A stretch of DNA of 23,699 nt from Firmicutes bacterium ZCTH02-B6 (lineage in GTDB: Bacteria > Bacillota > Limnochordia > Limnochordales > ZCTH02-B6): positions 1 to 23,699 of the forward strand of contig LZRQ01000037.1 of assembly GCA_002159155.1 (NCBI GenBank). Direction: 5' to 3'. A model generated the notes under the pieces. That model did no database searches. It was not told where the DNA came from and was given only the letters and a program-made list of their open reading frames with translations. Position 1 is the stretch's first letter. Every line of letters starts with the position of its first letter. Both the position numbers and the translations under genes were made by a program. Below are positions 5,941-13,861 of the stretch, in pieces.

Positions 5941-6438
5941 TTGCACACGAATGTTTCGCACGGTCAAGTGGCCGGCCCCGACAACGCAACTCGCTATCAT
6001 ACCGAGATGGCGCTGGCAGCGGCCAGGTTCATCGAGGCCGACCTTGGCATCCCCCAGCTCATCGAGCAGGTACAACAGCTGCCCGACGAGATCCGGCGCC
6101 AGCAGGCGGCTGTCCAAGCTGCCCGGCAGACCGTCGACGAGGCCCGCGAGGTCCTGGAGCTGATGGAAGCTGCGCTGATGTCCGAAATCAGCGCAGCCGT
6201 CGACCCACGCACCGGCAAACCGGCGTTCAGCAACGAGGCAGCACGCAAAGCCGAGCTCGCCCGGCGCAAAGCGGCCAACGAGGAGTACCAGGCGGCCGCA
6301 CGCCAACTGGCCGAGGCCGAAGCGACCCTCGCTGCTGCTCAGGCTGACCTCGATCTGTTGTGTAACCGCTTTTCGGCCGCCCGGTCGCTCGTGAACCTCC
6401 AAGCAGCCCGTCTCAATCTCATCGGAGGTGACCACTGA
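5941..6438 (+). CDS. Coiled-coil hypothetical protein, replication-region
   Basis: A 165-residue, mostly helical protein. Two long Ala/Glu/Gln-rich coiled-coil segments (about 30-75 and 95-150) flank a short turn with TGKPAFSNEAARKAEL. No catalytic motif is seen. TTG at 5941 is chosen because GGGGAGGTG lies 8 nt upstream; the reading from 5881 has no ribosome site. It overlaps the stop/start of the next gene, so the two products may be made in fixed ratio. Similar coiled-coil proteins commonly precede recombination or ssDNA-binding genes in phages, from general knowledge. Function unknown. Confidence 0.7.
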   Translation: MHTNVSHGQVAGPDNATRYHTEMALAAARFIEADLGIPQLIEQVQQLPDEIRRQQAAVQAARQTVDEAREVLELMEAALMSEISAAVDPRTGKPAFSNEAARKAELARRKAANEEYQAAARQLAEAEATLAAAQADLDLLCNRFSAARSLVNLQAARLNLIGGDH

Positions 6439-7163
6439 TGTCTGAACTGGTCACGCAGACCACCAACAACGCTTTGGCACGGCCCGAACACGGGCCCCTG
6501 GTCGCTGGGCTAGACACGCTTGGTTCCCATGACATCACGTTGCCGTACATCCGTTTGACCCAGGCGATGAGTGACGACGTGACCTCGGGCGAGCGGCGCC
6601 CGGGCGAGCTGGTGCATTCCATTACCGGCGAGGTTTACCCCCAGCCGCTGGAGTTCATACCCGTCATGGTGTCCGTTGTCCGCTCCCGGTTCGAGGAGCG
6701 GGTCAGAGTGTGCTTCAGCCCCGATGATCGAATCGGCGTTGGCGACCCGGGCGGCGAGTGCGCCAAGTGCCCATTCGCCCAGTGGACCCACGAACCGCCA
6801 AAGTGCACCCGGGGCTATCAGTACGTCGTGTTCCTGCCCGGTCACGAGCCGCTGCCGGTGGCGCTCATCTTGGCCAAGACGTCGGTCAAAGCGGCCAAGA
6901 AGCTCAACTACATGCTCAAGGCCTACGCCCGGCGGGGCAGCGTGTTCACCCTCGAGGCGCGCAAGCAACAGAACAACAAAGGTACGTTCTTCGTGTTCGA
7001 CGTGAACCGGGCCCGCGACATGACGCCGGAAGAGCTGCAGCACATGCTGGAGCTCCGCAACTCGCTCGCCGGTCAGACCATCGTTGTCGAGCAGGACGCG
7101 GGCGACTTCTCCTTCGACGACACCGCAGGCGACACTGGCGCCACCAACGACGACCCCTATTGA
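6438..7163 (+). CDS. Phage replication-region protein, possible ssDNA-binding protein
   Basis: A 241-residue protein. The segment ITLPYIRLTQAMSDDV, the PGELVHSITGEVY region and a strand-rich core with PVMVSVVRSRFEE are followed by a cysteine pair, C-A-K-C-PFAQW (about residues 110-117), and a third Cys in PPKC. The end is very acidic (GDFSFDDTAGD, then NDDPY), as in many ssDNA-binding proteins, whose acidic tails recruit partners. I recall similar phage proteins in recombination clusters, but no experimentally defined family comes to mind. ATG at 6438 follows GGAGGTGA and overlaps the preceding stop. The assignment as ssDNA-binding is inference. Confidence 0.6.
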   Translation: MSELVTQTTNNALARPEHGPLVAGLDTLGSHDITLPYIRLTQAMSDDVTSGERRPGELVHSITGEVYPQPLEFIPVMVSVVRSRFEERVRVCFSPDDRIGVGDPGGECAKCPFAQWTHEPPKCTRGYQYVVFLPGHEPLPVALILAKTSVKAAKKLNYMLKAYARRGSVFTLEARKQQNNKGTFFVFDVNRARDMTPEELQHMLELRNSLAGQTIVVEQDAGDFSFDDTAGDTGATNDDPY

Positions 7164-7226
7164 TGAGCCGCTTGCCGACGGGCGGGGGCACTGGAGCCTC
7201 CGCCCGACGAGGGAGGTGCAAAGCAG

Positions 7227-9638
7227 ATGTTAGTGGCAACGGCAACCAGGTCTGAGGTTACGGTTCGGGTGCCCGTGTGGTGGGCGCAGCAGAATGACTG
7301 CACCACCGAAATGGTGGGCGAAATTGTAGCCGAAACGGCACAGGCCATCCGGTTTCGTGGTCACATCCCGGCAGTCCAGCGGAGCCACTGTGCGCGTTGC
7401 GGCCGCGAGCTCACACATCCCGTTTCCTTGATTGTTGGCATTGGCCCTTTCTGCGCGGAGAAGCTCGGGATTGACCGCAGCCAGTACGAAAGCCTGCCTG
7501 CCGAAGAAGTCGCCCGGCTCCTCGGCCAGATCACCGTGGACGTATGGATCCCCAAGTCCATCGCCATCATTGACGGCCAAGTCGTTCCGCCGGCGACGAC
7601 TGGCGACAGCGCCGACGATAGTAACCCGTTCGTGCCCTGGAATGAAGACGTACCGGCAACTATTGAGCCGGAACCGGACGAGCAGGACCGTCCCACTCTG
7701 GCGGAGCGGGTCGAGCGGGTGTTCCGACATGTCATGCCCGCCCGCATGACGAAGTACGAACCGCGGGAACCACAGATTCAAGGTGCCCTAGTCGTCGCCA
7801 AAGGGCTTGATTCCAGCCAGCACAGCTGCATCGAGGCAGGAACCGGCACTGGCAAGTCGTTCATGGTGCTCATCCCAGCGATTGAGCACGCATTCGACAC
7901 TGGCCGCCCGGTCATCGTCTCTACAGGCACCATCGCTCTGCAGGAGCAGTACGTTCATACCGACATCCCGGCACTGCGCCGCATCCTGGACCGGCCGTTC
8001 GAGGCAGTCTTGTCCAAAGGCAAGGGCAACTATCTCTGCAAGCTTCGCCTGGATGACGAACTCCAGCAGGGAAGCCTCCTAGGGGAGGATTCCGAGCTCA
8101 TCCAGTGGGCCCGGGTGACTGAGACAGGCGACGTAGCCGATTTCCCGGGCGTGCCGGACGCCCAGGAGTGGAACCGCATCAACGTCGATGAGACGTGCCC
8201 CGGCCGCAAGTGCCCGTACTACCACAGCTGCCACTACTACGAGGCGAAACGCCGGGCTCAGAATGCCCAGGTGGTCATCTGCAACCACCATCTCTTTTTC
8301 GCCGATCTGCAGATTAAGGCTGCCACCGGGGGATACGGCGGGGTGCTGCCGAAGCCGGCCGCGGTCATCTTCGACGAAGCCCACCACGTAGAGGCCATTG
8401 CCAGAGAATCCCTCGGCCGGCAGGCGACCAACTTCTGGGTGCCGTCGTGGTTGCGGAATGTCCGCCAGCTGAAGCTGCTCATCGATCCCGACGACCTGCA
8501 GAAGGTCCAGCAGGCCAATGACGCGTTGTTCTCCGCCATCGCTCAAGCCATGGAGGAGGACAAGCAGTCGGTTCCGCACGTTCCCGGGGTCTTGCTAGAC
8601 GAATTACGGGAGGCGCTGTCCGCAGTCTGCAAGGCCATAGACGACCAGGCCGAGACCCTGGCCGAAGAGGATCAAGAGCGAGCCCGCAAGCTCATCGAAC
8701 AGGCCATCCGGTTCCGGGAACTTGTCACGGCCGCGATCGAGTCCGAGTCCAGCACTCCGAACGATAACACCGTGATCTGGGCCGAGCGGACGCAGCACCG
8801 CAGCGGCGAGTACAAAATCACCTTGCACATCACGCCCATCGACGTGTCACCCATCCTGCGGCAGCACCTCTTCAGCCAGGTGCCTACCGTGCTCACGTCC
8901 GCCACAATCGCCGTCGCCGGCCGCTTCGATCACCTGCGAAGCCGGCTGGGCATCGACCAGGCGCTGGAGCTAATCGTAGACAGCCCGTTCAATTACCGGG
9001 AGCGCTGCATGCTCTACGTGCCCCGGCCGGGTGAAGTGCCGGACGCCGCCGCCGGCAACCCCGAGTACCACGAGCGGATCGCCCCTCTCATCGAGGAGAT
9101 CCTGCGGCTTACGGACGGTCGAGCCTTCGTGCTCTTCACGAGCTACAAGGGCTTGCAGATCGTTTACGACCTCATCGCCCACCGGCTGCCGTGGCGGGTG
9201 CTCAAGCAGGGCGACGCACCAAGGAGCCAGCTTGTCGAGGAATTCAAGCAGGACGTTCATTCCGTGCTCTTCGGCACCAGGACCTTTTGGGAAGGCATCA
9301 GCATCGAGGGCGAGGCGCTCAGCTGCGTCATCATCGACAAACTGCCCTTTTCGGTGCCAACGGATCCGATTGCTAAAGCCATTGCGCAGGCGATCGAACA
9401 GCAGGGCCGCAGCCCGTTCTTCGAGATCAGCCTGCCCGAAGCCATCCTGGCAGTGAAGCAGGGATTTGGCCGACTCATCCGCACCAGCCAGGACCGCGGC
9501 GTCGTGGCCATCCTGGACACCCGGATTCGTACCAAGCCATACGGTCGGGCGTTCCTTGATTCGTTGCCGCGGGCCCGCCGGGTGGAGCGGCTGGAAGACA
9601 TCGCCATGTTCATGGGCCAGGGGAGGGGCGCAGCGTGA
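7227..9638 (+). CDS. DinG/XPD-type Fe-S helicase with N-terminal DUF6011 finger
   Basis: An 803-residue ATP-dependent 5'-3' DNA helicase of superfamily 2. The N-terminus (about 50-80) is a DUF6011-like finger: C55-ARC58-GREL...GIGPFC76. The helicase core follows with Walker A EAGTGTGKS (203-211), four cysteines placed as in the Fe-S domain of XPD/DinG (C271, C324, C329, C335), DEAH box FDEAHH (382-387) and a C-terminal motif VI QGFGRLIRTSQDRG (about 745-758). ATG at 7227 follows GGGAGGTG. It overlaps the next gene by 4 bp. It probably unwinds D-loops, R-loops or blocked forks during phage replication. The finger may direct it to a partner or to DNA. Confidence 0.9.
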   Translation: MLVATATRSEVTVRVPVWWAQQNDCTTEMVGEIVAETAQAIRFRGHIPAVQRSHCARCGRELTHPVSLIVGIGPFCAEKLGIDRSQYESLPAEEVARLLGQITVDVWIPKSIAIIDGQVVPPATTGDSADDSNPFVPWNEDVPATIEPEPDEQDRPTLAERVERVFRHVMPARMTKYEPREPQIQGALVVAKGLDSSQHSCIEAGTGTGKSFMVLIPAIEHAFDTGRPVIVSTGTIALQEQYVHTDIPALRRILDRPFEAVLSKGKGNYLCKLRLDDELQQGSLLGEDSELIQWARVTETGDVADFPGVPDAQEWNRINVDETCPGRKCPYYHSCHYYEAKRRAQNAQVVICNHHLFFADLQIKAATGGYGGVLPKPAAVIFDEAHHVEAIARESLGRQATNFWVPSWLRNVRQLKLLIDPDDLQKVQQANDALFSAIAQAMEEDKQSVPHVPGVLLDELREALSAVCKAIDDQAETLAEEDQERARKLIEQAIRFRELVTAAIESESSTPNDNTVIWAERTQHRSGEYKITLHITPIDVSPILRQHLFSQVPTVLTSATIAVAGRFDHLRSRLGIDQALELIVDSPFNYRERCMLYVPRPGEVPDAAAGNPEYHERIAPLIEEILRLTDGRAFVLFTSYKGLQIVYDLIAHRLPWRVLKQGDAPRSQLVEEFKQDVHSVLFGTRTFWEGISIEGEALSCVIIDKLPFSVPTDPIAKAIAQAIEQQGRSPFFEISLPEAILAVKQGFGRLIRTSQDRGVVAILDTRIRTKPYGRAFLDSLPRARRVERLEDIAMFMGQGRGAA

Positions 9639-10030
9639 GCGATAGGTGGGCTCGTCGCAGAGCGCTTGATCAGCGGGTGGCGGAGATTGTGTTCGGTCTA
9701 CACACCAAGTGGGTCAAGCGTAAGCGCTATGGCCAGCCGGACGACCTCGCGTCCCCTAGGCTCTGGGTTTCCGATGGTGTGACTCGTTGGTTGTGCCCGG
9801 ATTACTCGTGGGACCTCCACGCAGCCGGGTTCGTGCTTCAGAAAATGATTGAACTCGGCTTCAGCGTCACCATCGAAAATGGCTTGGCTGACGGTCACCT
9901 GGTGTGGCTGGTCCGGTTTTCAGAACGGAATGGCGATTACCTCGTAACCGTGACCGACACGGAGTTACCCGCCGCAATTTGTGAGGCGGCCGTAGCTGCC
10001 ATGAAATACCGAAAGGTGGCGTTGGCATGA
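9635..10030 (+). CDS. Phage ABA-sandwich (BC1872-like) domain protein
   Basis: A 131-residue protein. The segment LCPDYSWDLHAAGFVLQKM, then a strand with HLVWLVRF and the ending TELPAAICEAAVAAM, match the pattern I know as the phage ABA-sandwich domain (BC1872 family): 'P-x-YS-x-D' near the start and an 'AIC-x-AAL' helix at the end. Function unknown. These small proteins occur singly or in several copies in Bacillota phages. GTG at 9635 overlaps the helicase stop, and GGGGAGGGG precedes it. It overlaps the Rad50-like gene by 4 bp. Confidence 0.75.
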   Translation: MSDRWARRRALDQRVAEIVFGLHTKWVKRKRYGQPDDLASPRLWVSDGVTRWLCPDYSWDLHAAGFVLQKMIELGFSVTIENGLADGHLVWLVRFSERNGDYLVTVTDTELPAAICEAAVAAMKYRKVALA

Positions 10031-11310
10031 GCGCTATCACCCGCATTCAGCTGCGAAACTTTCAGAGCCATGTAGATTCCACACTTAAGCCGGCGCCAGT
10101 CGGCGGGCTCACGGTTATCACCGGGCCCTCGGACTCTGGCAAATCCGCCGTGCTGCGGGGCCTGAAGTGGGCCCTCTACAACCAACCGCAGGGGGATGAC
10201 TTTCGGCGAGTCGGGTGCGATTTCGTTGAAGTAAACCTGGAAACCGAAAGCGGCACGGTGGCCCGCCGGCGGAGCACCAGCGTCAACCGCTACGTGGTCA
10301 ACGGCCAGCTGCTCGAGGGTTTCGGCCGGGATGTGCCCCTCGAAGTGCAGGAGGTCACTGGTGTCCGGCCCATCCGCTTGGGTGATCAGACCATTCTGGC
10401 CAACTTAGCCGGCCAGCTGGACGCTCCGTTCCTCGGCAGCTCGATTTCCGGCACCAACCGAGCCCGCATCCTCGGGCTGCTCGCCGGCACAGAAGTCATT
10501 GACCGGGCTAGCCGGGATCTAGGAACCGACATCTATCACACCCGCCAGGAGATTCGGCACTTGGAGGGCGAGGTGCAACTCCTACGCTCTCAGGTGGCCC
10601 AGTACGAGCACCTGCCGCGGCTGGCCGCCACCATCGCGCAGTTGCGGGAAGTGGCCGCAGCCGTTCAGGCCGCCCAGGAGCGCCTGCAGGCACTCAAAGC
10701 GATGCGCACCCGGCTGGAAGTCATCCAGCTGCGCAAGGCGGAAGCCGCCCGCGAGCTCGCCAGCCTTGGCGACATCGAGGGTGCGGCCGCTCTGGCCGGC
10801 ATGATTGCCGGCTACCACGACTTCTGCCAACGGCTGGTGGGCATCCGGGAGCGTCTCCTGCGGATTGTGGGTGGGATAGGCGTCCAGCAGGCGCTGATTA
10901 AAGCGCTCGGCGACACCGACGGCGCCGAAGCCGCTCTGAAGTCGGCTGAGGCGGCCATGACCCGCCGGAATCAGCTGCTTCCCCTGCGATCCAAACTGAC
11001 ACAGATCGAGGTCGAGCGGCAACGGTGGCAGACCGCGCTTGCCAGAGTGGCCGCCGTCGACGAGGCCGACCGCCACATTGCCGATGCCACGGCCGTCATC
11101 GCCAGGTTTGAGCAGGTCCGCCGGCACCATGATTTCCTGATACGCATCAGCCAGTCCATCCAGCAAGCAAAACGCGAATACGCCACTGCCCAGATGACGG
11201 TCCAGCAAGCCCAGGAGACCTACATCAACCTCATGCGGGAGCTCGGGCGTTGCCCGTTGTGCGGCTCCACCATCAACGACAACTGCATTCAGGAGGTGCT
11301 AAGCGCATGA
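10027..11310 (+). CDS. Rad50/SbcC-like ATPase, N-terminal half ending at the zinc hook
   Basis: A 427-residue protein equal to the first half of an SMC-type repair ATPase. Residues 1-165 form the N-lobe: RIQLRNFQSH, Walker A GPSDSGKS (33-40), then GLKWALYNQ. A coiled coil runs from about 170 to 400. It ends with the zinc hook C409-P-L-C412-G and stops 15 residues later. The C-lobe, with signature motif, Walker B and H-loop, is absent here and is encoded separately downstream. With Mre11 such ATPases open and resect DNA ends. ATG at 10027 overlaps the upstream stop; the ribosome site is the AAAGGTGG stretch before it. No frameshift is seen: the stop is followed by a well-spaced new start, so the break looks natural. 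Confidence 0.85.
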   Translation: MSAITRIQLRNFQSHVDSTLKPAPVGGLTVITGPSDSGKSAVLRGLKWALYNQPQGDDFRRVGCDFVEVNLETESGTVARRRSTSVNRYVVNGQLLEGFGRDVPLEVQEVTGVRPIRLGDQTILANLAGQLDAPFLGSSISGTNRARILGLLAGTEVIDRASRDLGTDIYHTRQEIRHLEGEVQLLRSQVAQYEHLPRLAATIAQLREVAAAVQAAQERLQALKAMRTRLEVIQLRKAEAARELASLGDIEGAAALAGMIAGYHDFCQRLVGIRERLLRIVGGIGVQQALIKALGDTDGAEAALKSAEAAMTRRNQLLPLRSKLTQIEVERQRWQTALARVAAVDEADRHIADATAVIARFEQVRRHHDFLIRISQSIQQAKREYATAQMTVQQAQETYINLMRELGRCPLCGSTINDNCIQEVLSA

Positions 11311-11573
11311 TGACCCAGCAGACTCAGCCGACCCACCTGACGGCCGTTGAGAGCCGGCTCAAGAGCCTGCGCGAGCAGATCGACCGGGCCCGGCAGACCA
11401 AGGCTCGCGCCGAGGCGACCCTGGAGCAGCTTGAGGCCCAGCGCCGTGAGGCCCTGGCGGAGCTCGAGCGCCTCGGTGTGACCGAGGACAGCCTGCAGGT
11501 CGAAATCGAGCGGCTCCAAGCCCAGATCGAGGAGAAGCTGGGCGAGGCAGAGCGGCTCCTTCGGGGGGTGTAG
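11307..11573 (+). CDS. Short coiled-coil protein between the Rad50 halves
   Basis: An 88-residue protein that is almost one continuous coiled coil (about 10-84; heptad-like Leu/Ala spacing in LKSLREQIDRARQTKARAEA and similar). No cysteine. ATG at 11307 overlaps the stop of the Rad50 N-half, and AGGAGGTG lies 8 nt upstream, so it is a genuine separate start. It could supply part of the descending coiled coil that the short C-lobe protein lacks, or act as an adaptor. This is inferred from position and shape. As a generic coiled coil it might also be unrelated to Rad50. Confidence 0.75.
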   Translation: MMTQQTQPTHLTAVESRLKSLREQIDRARQTKARAEATLEQLEAQRREALAELERLGVTEDSLQVEIERLQAQIEEKLGEAERLLRGV

Positions 11574-11576
11574 GCC

Positions 11577-11750
11577 GTGCCGCCCAACCTCCGCGGAGCA
11601 TTGCTGACATTCTTGACCGGCAAGCGGTCAGTCAAACCTGTCAAGCCGTCCAAGCACGCCGCCGGCCGGCTGAAGCCACGCAACGACCGGGCACTCCGGA
11701 AGGCCCGCCGCAAGATGGCTCGGGCATCCCGGCGCCGCAACCGGGGGTGA
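11577..11750 (+). CDS. Very basic 57-residue mini-protein
   Basis: GTG at 11577 to TGA at 11750 gives 57 residues (MPPNLRGALLTFLTGKR, then a Lys/Pro segment, ending RKMARASRRRNRG). About a third of the residues are Lys or Arg, with almost no acidic residues. It starts 3 bp after the previous stop behind GGGGGGTG and ends against the start of the Rad50 C-half, filling the gap exactly. The charge suggests nucleic-acid binding. No family recognised. Confidence 0.6.
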   Translation: MPPNLRGALLTFLTGKRSVKPVKPSKHAAGRLKPRNDRALRKARRKMARASRRRNRG

Positions 11751-11755
11751 TGGCC

Positions 11756-12400
11756 ATGGAACTGGCTCAGCTGCACGCCCACATCCAGGCCCTGCAGTCC
11801 CGGTACGACCGCGAGTCCGGCGCCCTGGAGCAACTCCAGCGCAGTCTGCGACAAGCGGAATCGCAGCTGGAAGCACTCCGCGAACGGCTGCAAGTCCTCG
11901 AAGCCGTGCAGCTGCTGTTCGCCAAAACGTCGGAACTCGCCCGGGCGCGAGTCAAGGTGCATGTCGAGCAGGTGGTCACAGCCGCCCTGCAGGCTGTATT
12001 CGGTCGGGACATGCGGTTTGAGATCGTCCTCAACGACCAGGCCGGCCAGACGGCCGCCAGCTGGCGGGTCGTCGACACGATGGAAGGCGGCGAGACAGTC
12101 AGCGGTGACCCAGAGGACGCCCGGGGCGGCGGCATCAGCGATGTGGTATCGCTGGCCCTGCGCCTGGCGTTGCTGGAGCTCGTGCGGCCCCGGCTAGGAG
12201 GCCCCATCCTGCTGGACGAGCCTGGTAAGCATGTCAGTGCCGAACACCGGCAGGCCTTAGGAGAGTTTCTCCGGGCCTACGCCCAGCGGACCGGTCGCCA
12301 GATCATCATGGTCACCCACCACGAGGAGCTGGCGGCCGTGGCCGACGTGGCCTATCGCGTTGAACGCCGGAACGGCGTGAGTGAGGTGACCAGGCTGTGA
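11756..12400 (+). CDS. Rad50/SbcC-like ATPase, C-terminal half
   Basis: A 214-residue protein equal to the second half of a Rad50/SbcC ATPase. Residues 1-60 are coiled coil. The C-lobe follows with an ABC-signature-like stretch RGGGISDVVSLALRLALLEL (123-142), Walker B PILLDEPGKH (150-159, with D154 and E155) and the H-loop VTHHEEL (186-192). It lacks a Walker A, which is in the 427-residue protein upstream. The signature is GGGIS rather than the usual (L/F)SGGE or SGGQ. ATG at 11756 is preferred because GGGGGTGA precedes it; ATG at 11750 and GTG at 11747 are possible. It overlaps the Mre11 gene by 4 bp. Confidence 0.85.
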   Translation: MELAQLHAHIQALQSRYDRESGALEQLQRSLRQAESQLEALRERLQVLEAVQLLFAKTSELARARVKVHVEQVVTAALQAVFGRDMRFEIVLNDQAGQTAASWRVVDTMEGGETVSGDPEDARGGGISDVVSLALRLALLELVRPRLGGPILLDEPGKHVSAEHRQALGEFLRAYAQRTGRQIIMVTHHEELAAVADVAYRVERRNGVSEVTRL

Positions 12401-13374
12401 CGTGGCGAGCGTTGATTATTGGTGATGTCCACTGGCGGGCAACCAACCCGGTTGCCCGCCGGGACAACCTCAAAGAAGCCTTGACCATGAAGCTCCTGGA
12501 GTGCTGGGACCTCGCCCGGGAGCATTGTGTGAACGCCATTATCCAGACGGGCGACCTGTTTGACAGCCCGACCATCGTCTACTCCACGCTGGCGGACTTG
12601 ATCAACCTTCTCCAGCGTGCACCGGCGCCCATCTACACCGTCGCCGGCAACCATGACTTATTTGGCGCCACGCCGGAAAGCCTCTATCGGACGCCGCTCG
12701 GGTTCTTGTTCCAGCTCGGCATCGTGCGCAACGCCGAAAACGGCTTTGACGACGGAATGGTGGCCATCACGGGGCGCGGCTATGACGCAGACATCGATTC
12801 TGACGTCACCACCTACGCCATTCCGCCCAAGTTGCGGATGATGCCGGCCAACATCCGGGTCCACATCACCCACGGCATGCTGGTGGACAGGCCCATGCCC
12901 AGCCGGCACACACTCATTAGCGACCTGGCCGGGCTGGGCGACAAGCCCGACATGCCCCATGTGCTCATCAACGGCCACTACCACTTGGGCACGGGCATCC
13001 ATCGTGTAGGCCGCACGCTCGTCGTCAACCCCGGGGCCCTCTGCCGGCTGTCGGCCGCCATAGAGGAGATTGAACGCCCGGTTCAGGTGGCCCTACTGGA
13101 AACCGACCTCGAGCACTACGATGTCCAGCTCATCACCTTGCAGTCTGCTCGCCCGGGCGCCGAGGTGCTGTCCCGCGACCACCTCATCGCCCAGGCCGAA
13201 GCCGAGCGGCGCCGCGAGCAATTCCTTGAACTTCTGGCCAGCGAGCAGACCGCCAAGGTGCTCGATCTAGCGGATATGATCCGAGACATTTCCGCTCGGG
13301 AAAACCTGCCCGACCGGGTTCGAGACGAGGCGTTAGCACGCATCGCCCGGGCGCAGGAGGCGATCGCGGCATGA
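12397..13374 (+). CDS. Mre11/SbcD-like metallophosphoesterase nuclease
   Basis: A 325-residue manganese-dependent nuclease of the calcineurin-like phosphoesterase fold and partner of the Rad50-like ATPase. All metal-binding motifs are visible: D10-V-H12, GD53-LFD, GNH86-D, H159 in THG and GH194-Y-H196. Residues about 245-325 form helices likely to bind the Rad50 coiled-coil base (capping and Rad50-binding region). GTG at 12397 overlaps the stop of the Rad50 C-half. It probably acts in DNA end resection and recombination-dependent replication. In most bacterial operons sbcD precedes sbcC; here the nuclease is last. Confidence 0.9.
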   Translation: MTWRALIIGDVHWRATNPVARRDNLKEALTMKLLECWDLAREHCVNAIIQTGDLFDSPTIVYSTLADLINLLQRAPAPIYTVAGNHDLFGATPESLYRTPLGFLFQLGIVRNAENGFDDGMVAITGRGYDADIDSDVTTYAIPPKLRMMPANIRVHITHGMLVDRPMPSRHTLISDLAGLGDKPDMPHVLINGHYHLGTGIHRVGRTLVVNPGALCRLSAAIEEIERPVQVALLETDLEHYDVQLITLQSARPGAEVLSRDHLIAQAEAERRREQFLELLASEQTAKVLDLADMIRDISARENLPDRVRDEALARIARAQEAIAA

Positions 13375-13493
13375 TCAGCGGTTTCTGGGCGGGATTTTTC
13401 GCCGGGATGTGGGCCGGCGGCTTCCTGGGCGCCCTCGTCATCGCCCTATGTGCGGCCGCCGACCGGGCCGACCGGAACGCCGGGCTGAAGTGA
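13371..13493 (+). CDS. Small single-pass membrane protein (DUF3789-like)
   Basis: A 40-residue protein. It starts with ATG at 13371 overlapping the Mre11 stop and ends at 13493. Residues 4-30 are a hydrophobic glycine-rich segment (FWAGFFAGMWAGGFLGALVI), followed by a short charged tail DRADRNAGLK. Size and pattern resemble DUF3789, a family of tiny phage membrane proteins of unknown role. The Gly-xxx-Gly spacing suggests helix packing into oligomers. Confidence 0.65.
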   Translation: MISGFWAGFFAGMWAGGFLGALVIALCAAADRADRNAGLK

Positions 13494-13503
13494 GGTGGCG
13501 GCC

Positions 13504-13851
13504 ATGCAGCCAAGGCGCCATGCGATGTTTACGGTTGCCGAGACGGTGATTCTGCTCATCGCCGTGTCGATCCTGTCATGGGCGTTTGGTTGGTGGTCAA
13601 GGGGGCAGGTGGAGGCTCACGAACAGTGGCGCAACACGCCCATCACTGTCGGCGAGCCCGAGCCGCCGCTGGTCGTGACGGTGCGGGTGGGAGACACACT
13701 GTGGGGAATCGCCCGGGAATTCTATCCGTCCGACCGGTACGACACTCGCCACGTCGTTGAGGTCATTCGCCGCATGAACCCCGACATTGATCCCGGCTGG
13801 CTGCGGCCAGGCGAGGACGTCATCTATCTGCCTCGGTTTAAGGACCTCTGA
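13504..13851 (+). CDS. Membrane-anchored LysM-domain protein
   Basis: A 115-residue protein. A transmembrane helix (about 12-30: VAETVILLIAVSILSWAFGW) is followed by a linker and a LysM domain (about 55-112: VRVGDTLWGIAREFYP ... MNPDIDPGWLRPGEDVIYLP). LysM binds N-acetylglucosamine polymers such as peptidoglycan. Topology should place LysM outside the cell. ATG at 13504 follows GAGGTGGC. Together with the preceding 40-residue membrane protein it forms a pair of envelope proteins within the replication operon, which is an odd location. It may modify or exclude at the cell surface; it has no hydrolase domain. Confidence 0.85.
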   Translation: MQPRRHAMFTVAETVILLIAVSILSWAFGWWSRGQVEAHEQWRNTPITVGEPEPPLVVTVRVGDTLWGIAREFYPSDRYDTRHVVEVIRRMNPDIDPGWLRPGEDVIYLPRFKDL

Positions 13852-13861
13852 GGTGATGGCC

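Noticed and set aside
5920..6435. 171-residue minus-strand frame
   Set aside because: Antisense to the coiled-coil protein gene, which has a ribosome site and coupled translation. The complement of Ala/Glu-rich helices often stays open in GC-rich DNA.
10027..12400. Split Rad50 as a sequencing frameshift
   Set aside because: The N-half ends naturally after the hook, both halves have separate ribosome sites and overlapping start/stop junctions, and two further ORFs lie between them. A single base error cannot restore one frame.
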